In this document: positions 40,175-41,284 of the stretch, one piece after another | Numbering within the stretch: position 1 is the stretch's first letter | Layout: each line of letters begins with the position of its first letter | Source of the DNA: Gammaproteobacteria bacterium | Lineage (GTDB): Bacteria; Pseudomonadota; Gammaproteobacteria; Pseudomonadales; Azotimanducaceae | NCBI GenBank assembly: GCA_009839505.1 | Contig: VXPO01000049.1 | Coordinates: forward strand, 1 to 41,284 | Reading direction: 5' to 3' | DNA: 41,284 nt | Position numbers and translations under genes: made by a program | The notes under the pieces: model-generated | Told to the model about the DNA's origin: nothing | Database searches by the model: none | What the model saw: the letters and a program-made list of their open reading frames with translations, nothing else

Positions 40175-41284
40175 ATGCGCTACCTGGCCCTCGACCTGGA
40201 GGTCGGCAAGCGAACCGAGCGAATCAACGCCTTGGCTGCCGTCGACTCCGACGGCCGCTCCTTCGTTCGCACCAAGCTCCGGGGCGCCAAGCTGAGCGAT
40301 GCCCTGCACGAACTCGACGACTTCGCCGCACCGGCCGAGGTCATCCTCGGCCACAACCTGATCCACTTCGATCTGGCCCACCTGCGCGCGGCGGCACCGG
40401 ACCTTCGGCTGCTACGTCGTCCGGCCTTGGACACGCTCATGCTGAGTCCACTCGCCTTCCCGAAGAATCCGTACCACCGCCTGATCAAACACTACCAGGA
40501 TGGCGACCTGGTCCGCGAACGGCGAGGCGATCCGGAGCACGACGCCCGACTCGCGTTGACGCTCTTTGAAGACGAGCGCACCGCACTCGGCGAGGTCGGG
40601 GCCGACCTGCTGCTTGCATGGCATTGGCTGACATCGCAGGGTAACGACCTCGCGGCATTCGATGCGTTGTTCAGGGCGTTGCGCTCCTCGCCTCGGCCCT
40701 CCGACCGCGAAGCGAGGGACGCCATCAATCGTCTGCTTGCAGGGAAGGCTTGCGCGCCCCGAGGCAGTGCCATCGTCTCAGGCGTGGGCGAACCGGGCTG
40801 GCCACTCGCCTACGTGCTGGCTTGGTTGTCCGTGGCCGGCGGGAACTCGGTGATGCCGCCTTGGGTACGAAACCAGTTCCCCCAAGCGGGCAAGTTGCTC
40901 GCCGAACTGCGCGACCGCGCCTGTGCGGCGACCGATTGCGGATGGTGCCGAGAAATGCACGACGCCCCCTCGGAACTCCGCCGCTGGTTCGGTTTCGACG
41001 ACTTCCGCGCCGAACCGGCCATGCCCAGCGGCGGATCGATGCAGCGCGCCATCGTCGAGAAGGCAATGGCAGGCGAGCATGTTCTGGGGCTCTTGCCGAC
41101 CGGCAGCGGCAAGTCGCTGTGCTACCAGGTGCCGGCCCTGTCGCGCTACCACAAGACCGGCGCGCTGACCGTTGTCATATCCCCCCTGGTCGCCCTCATG
41201 GCGGACCAGGTTGCCGGACTGCAGAACAAGGGCATCGGCTCCGTGGTCACCGTCAACGGCATGTTGTCCATGCCGGAACGCGCC
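40175..41284 (+). CDS. DEDD exonuclease-RecQ helicase fusion, 5' part (runs off the right edge)
   Basis: 370 codons are open to the window end. The first possible start is the ATG at 40175, 8 codons after an in-frame TAG; its SD is weak. Residues 1-150 look like a 3'-5' exonuclease of the DEDD type: MRYLALDLEVG (DxE), ILGHNLIHFDL near 69 and PEHDARLALTLFEDE near 120. A Cys cluster CAATDCGWC lies near 250. The RecQ part begins about 270 (FGFDDFR), with Walker A LLPTGSGKSLCYQVPAL near 308 and VVISPLVALMADQV near 333. The WRN-like order exonuclease then RecQ is unusual in bacteria; large proteins of this kind exist but their role is not settled. The remaining helicase motifs lie beyond the window. 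Confidence 0.85.
   Translation, partial: MRYLALDLEVGKRTERINALAAVDSDGRSFVRTKLRGAKLSDALHELDDFAAPAEVILGHNLIHFDLAHLRAAAPDLRLLRRPALDTLMLSPLAFPKNPYHRLIKHYQDGDLVRERRGDPEHDARLALTLFEDERTALGEVGADLLLAWHWLTSQGNDLAAFDALFRALRSSPRPSDREARDAINRLLAGKACAPRGSAIVSGVGEPGWPLAYVLAWLSVAGGNSVMPPWVRNQFPQAGKLLAELRDRACAATDCGWCREMHDAPSELRRWFGFDDFRAEPAMPSGGSMQRAIVEKAMAGEHVLGLLPTGSGKSLCYQVPALSRYHKTGALTVVISPLVALMADQVAGLQNKGIGSVVTVNGMLSMPERA

Overview
This is a GC-rich bacterial chromosome segment. An OpgB-type phosphoglycerol transferase, a RibB with a decayed GTP cyclohydrolase II half, MurA, PdxA, Alr, DUF4175 and Uma2 proteins together suggest an uncultured, probably gammaproteobacterial, heterotroph. That assignment is an inference from gene content, not from a marker gene. 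The window is mostly ordinary chromosome broken up by small repeats and a few accessory genes.

Left part (1-8.9 kb). A 5'-truncated Y1-type transposase remnant sits at the left edge. It is followed by two gene sets on the minus strand. One is ribBA-pdxA-adh-murA-MBL hydrolase (5728 to 572), packed with overlaps or gaps under 30 nt. The other is a four-gene operon of a GbsR/MarR regulator, a DUF4166 protein, a membrane-anchored TIGR01777 epimerase and a DUF393 thiol protein (8831 to 5839). The regulator gene has a near-consensus promoter whose start region lies in a perfect 20-bp palindrome containing the ATG. A tRNA-Arg(UCG) diverges from it.

Middle (9-20.8 kb). A Uma2/DUF820 nuclease-like gene, a VOC protein and an amidohydrolase precede an opgB-like gene coupled by ATGA to alr. 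A 400-bp stretch follows with two tandem copies of a dispersed repeat, also present next to the transposase remnant. Then come an SDR, two class III aminotransferases (omega-amino acid:pyruvate type and a relative), a cluster of GCGAAGC mini-hairpins and two small lipoproteins.

Core (20.8-35.8 kb). A nearly gapless minus-strand operon encodes, in transcription order, a mandelate racemase-family enzyme, a DUF4159 protein, a VWA/glutamine-amidotransferase-like membrane protein, a caspase-like protein without the catalytic Cys, a TPR plus HExxH peptidase, a MoxR AAA+ ATPase, a DUF58 protein, a BatA-type VWA membrane protein and a 1099-residue DUF4175 membrane/coiled-coil protein. It looks like an envelope-located MoxR/VWA chaperone-type machine with accessory parts. 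Its function is not known and it is the best candidate here for a poorly described system.

Right part (35.8-41.3 kb). Three tandem 19-bp palindromic repeats precede an enoyl-CoA hydratase/isomerase gene. A Baeyer-Villiger-type flavin monooxygenase, a TauD-family dioxygenase gene broken by one in-frame TAG and lacking the Asp of HxD, and a small membrane protein with perfect heptad repeats follow. The start of a DEDD-exonuclease/RecQ-helicase fusion runs off the right edge. A 44-bp AT-rich element upstream of the heptad-repeat gene is 31/44 identical to one upstream of the Uma2 gene, 31 kb away.
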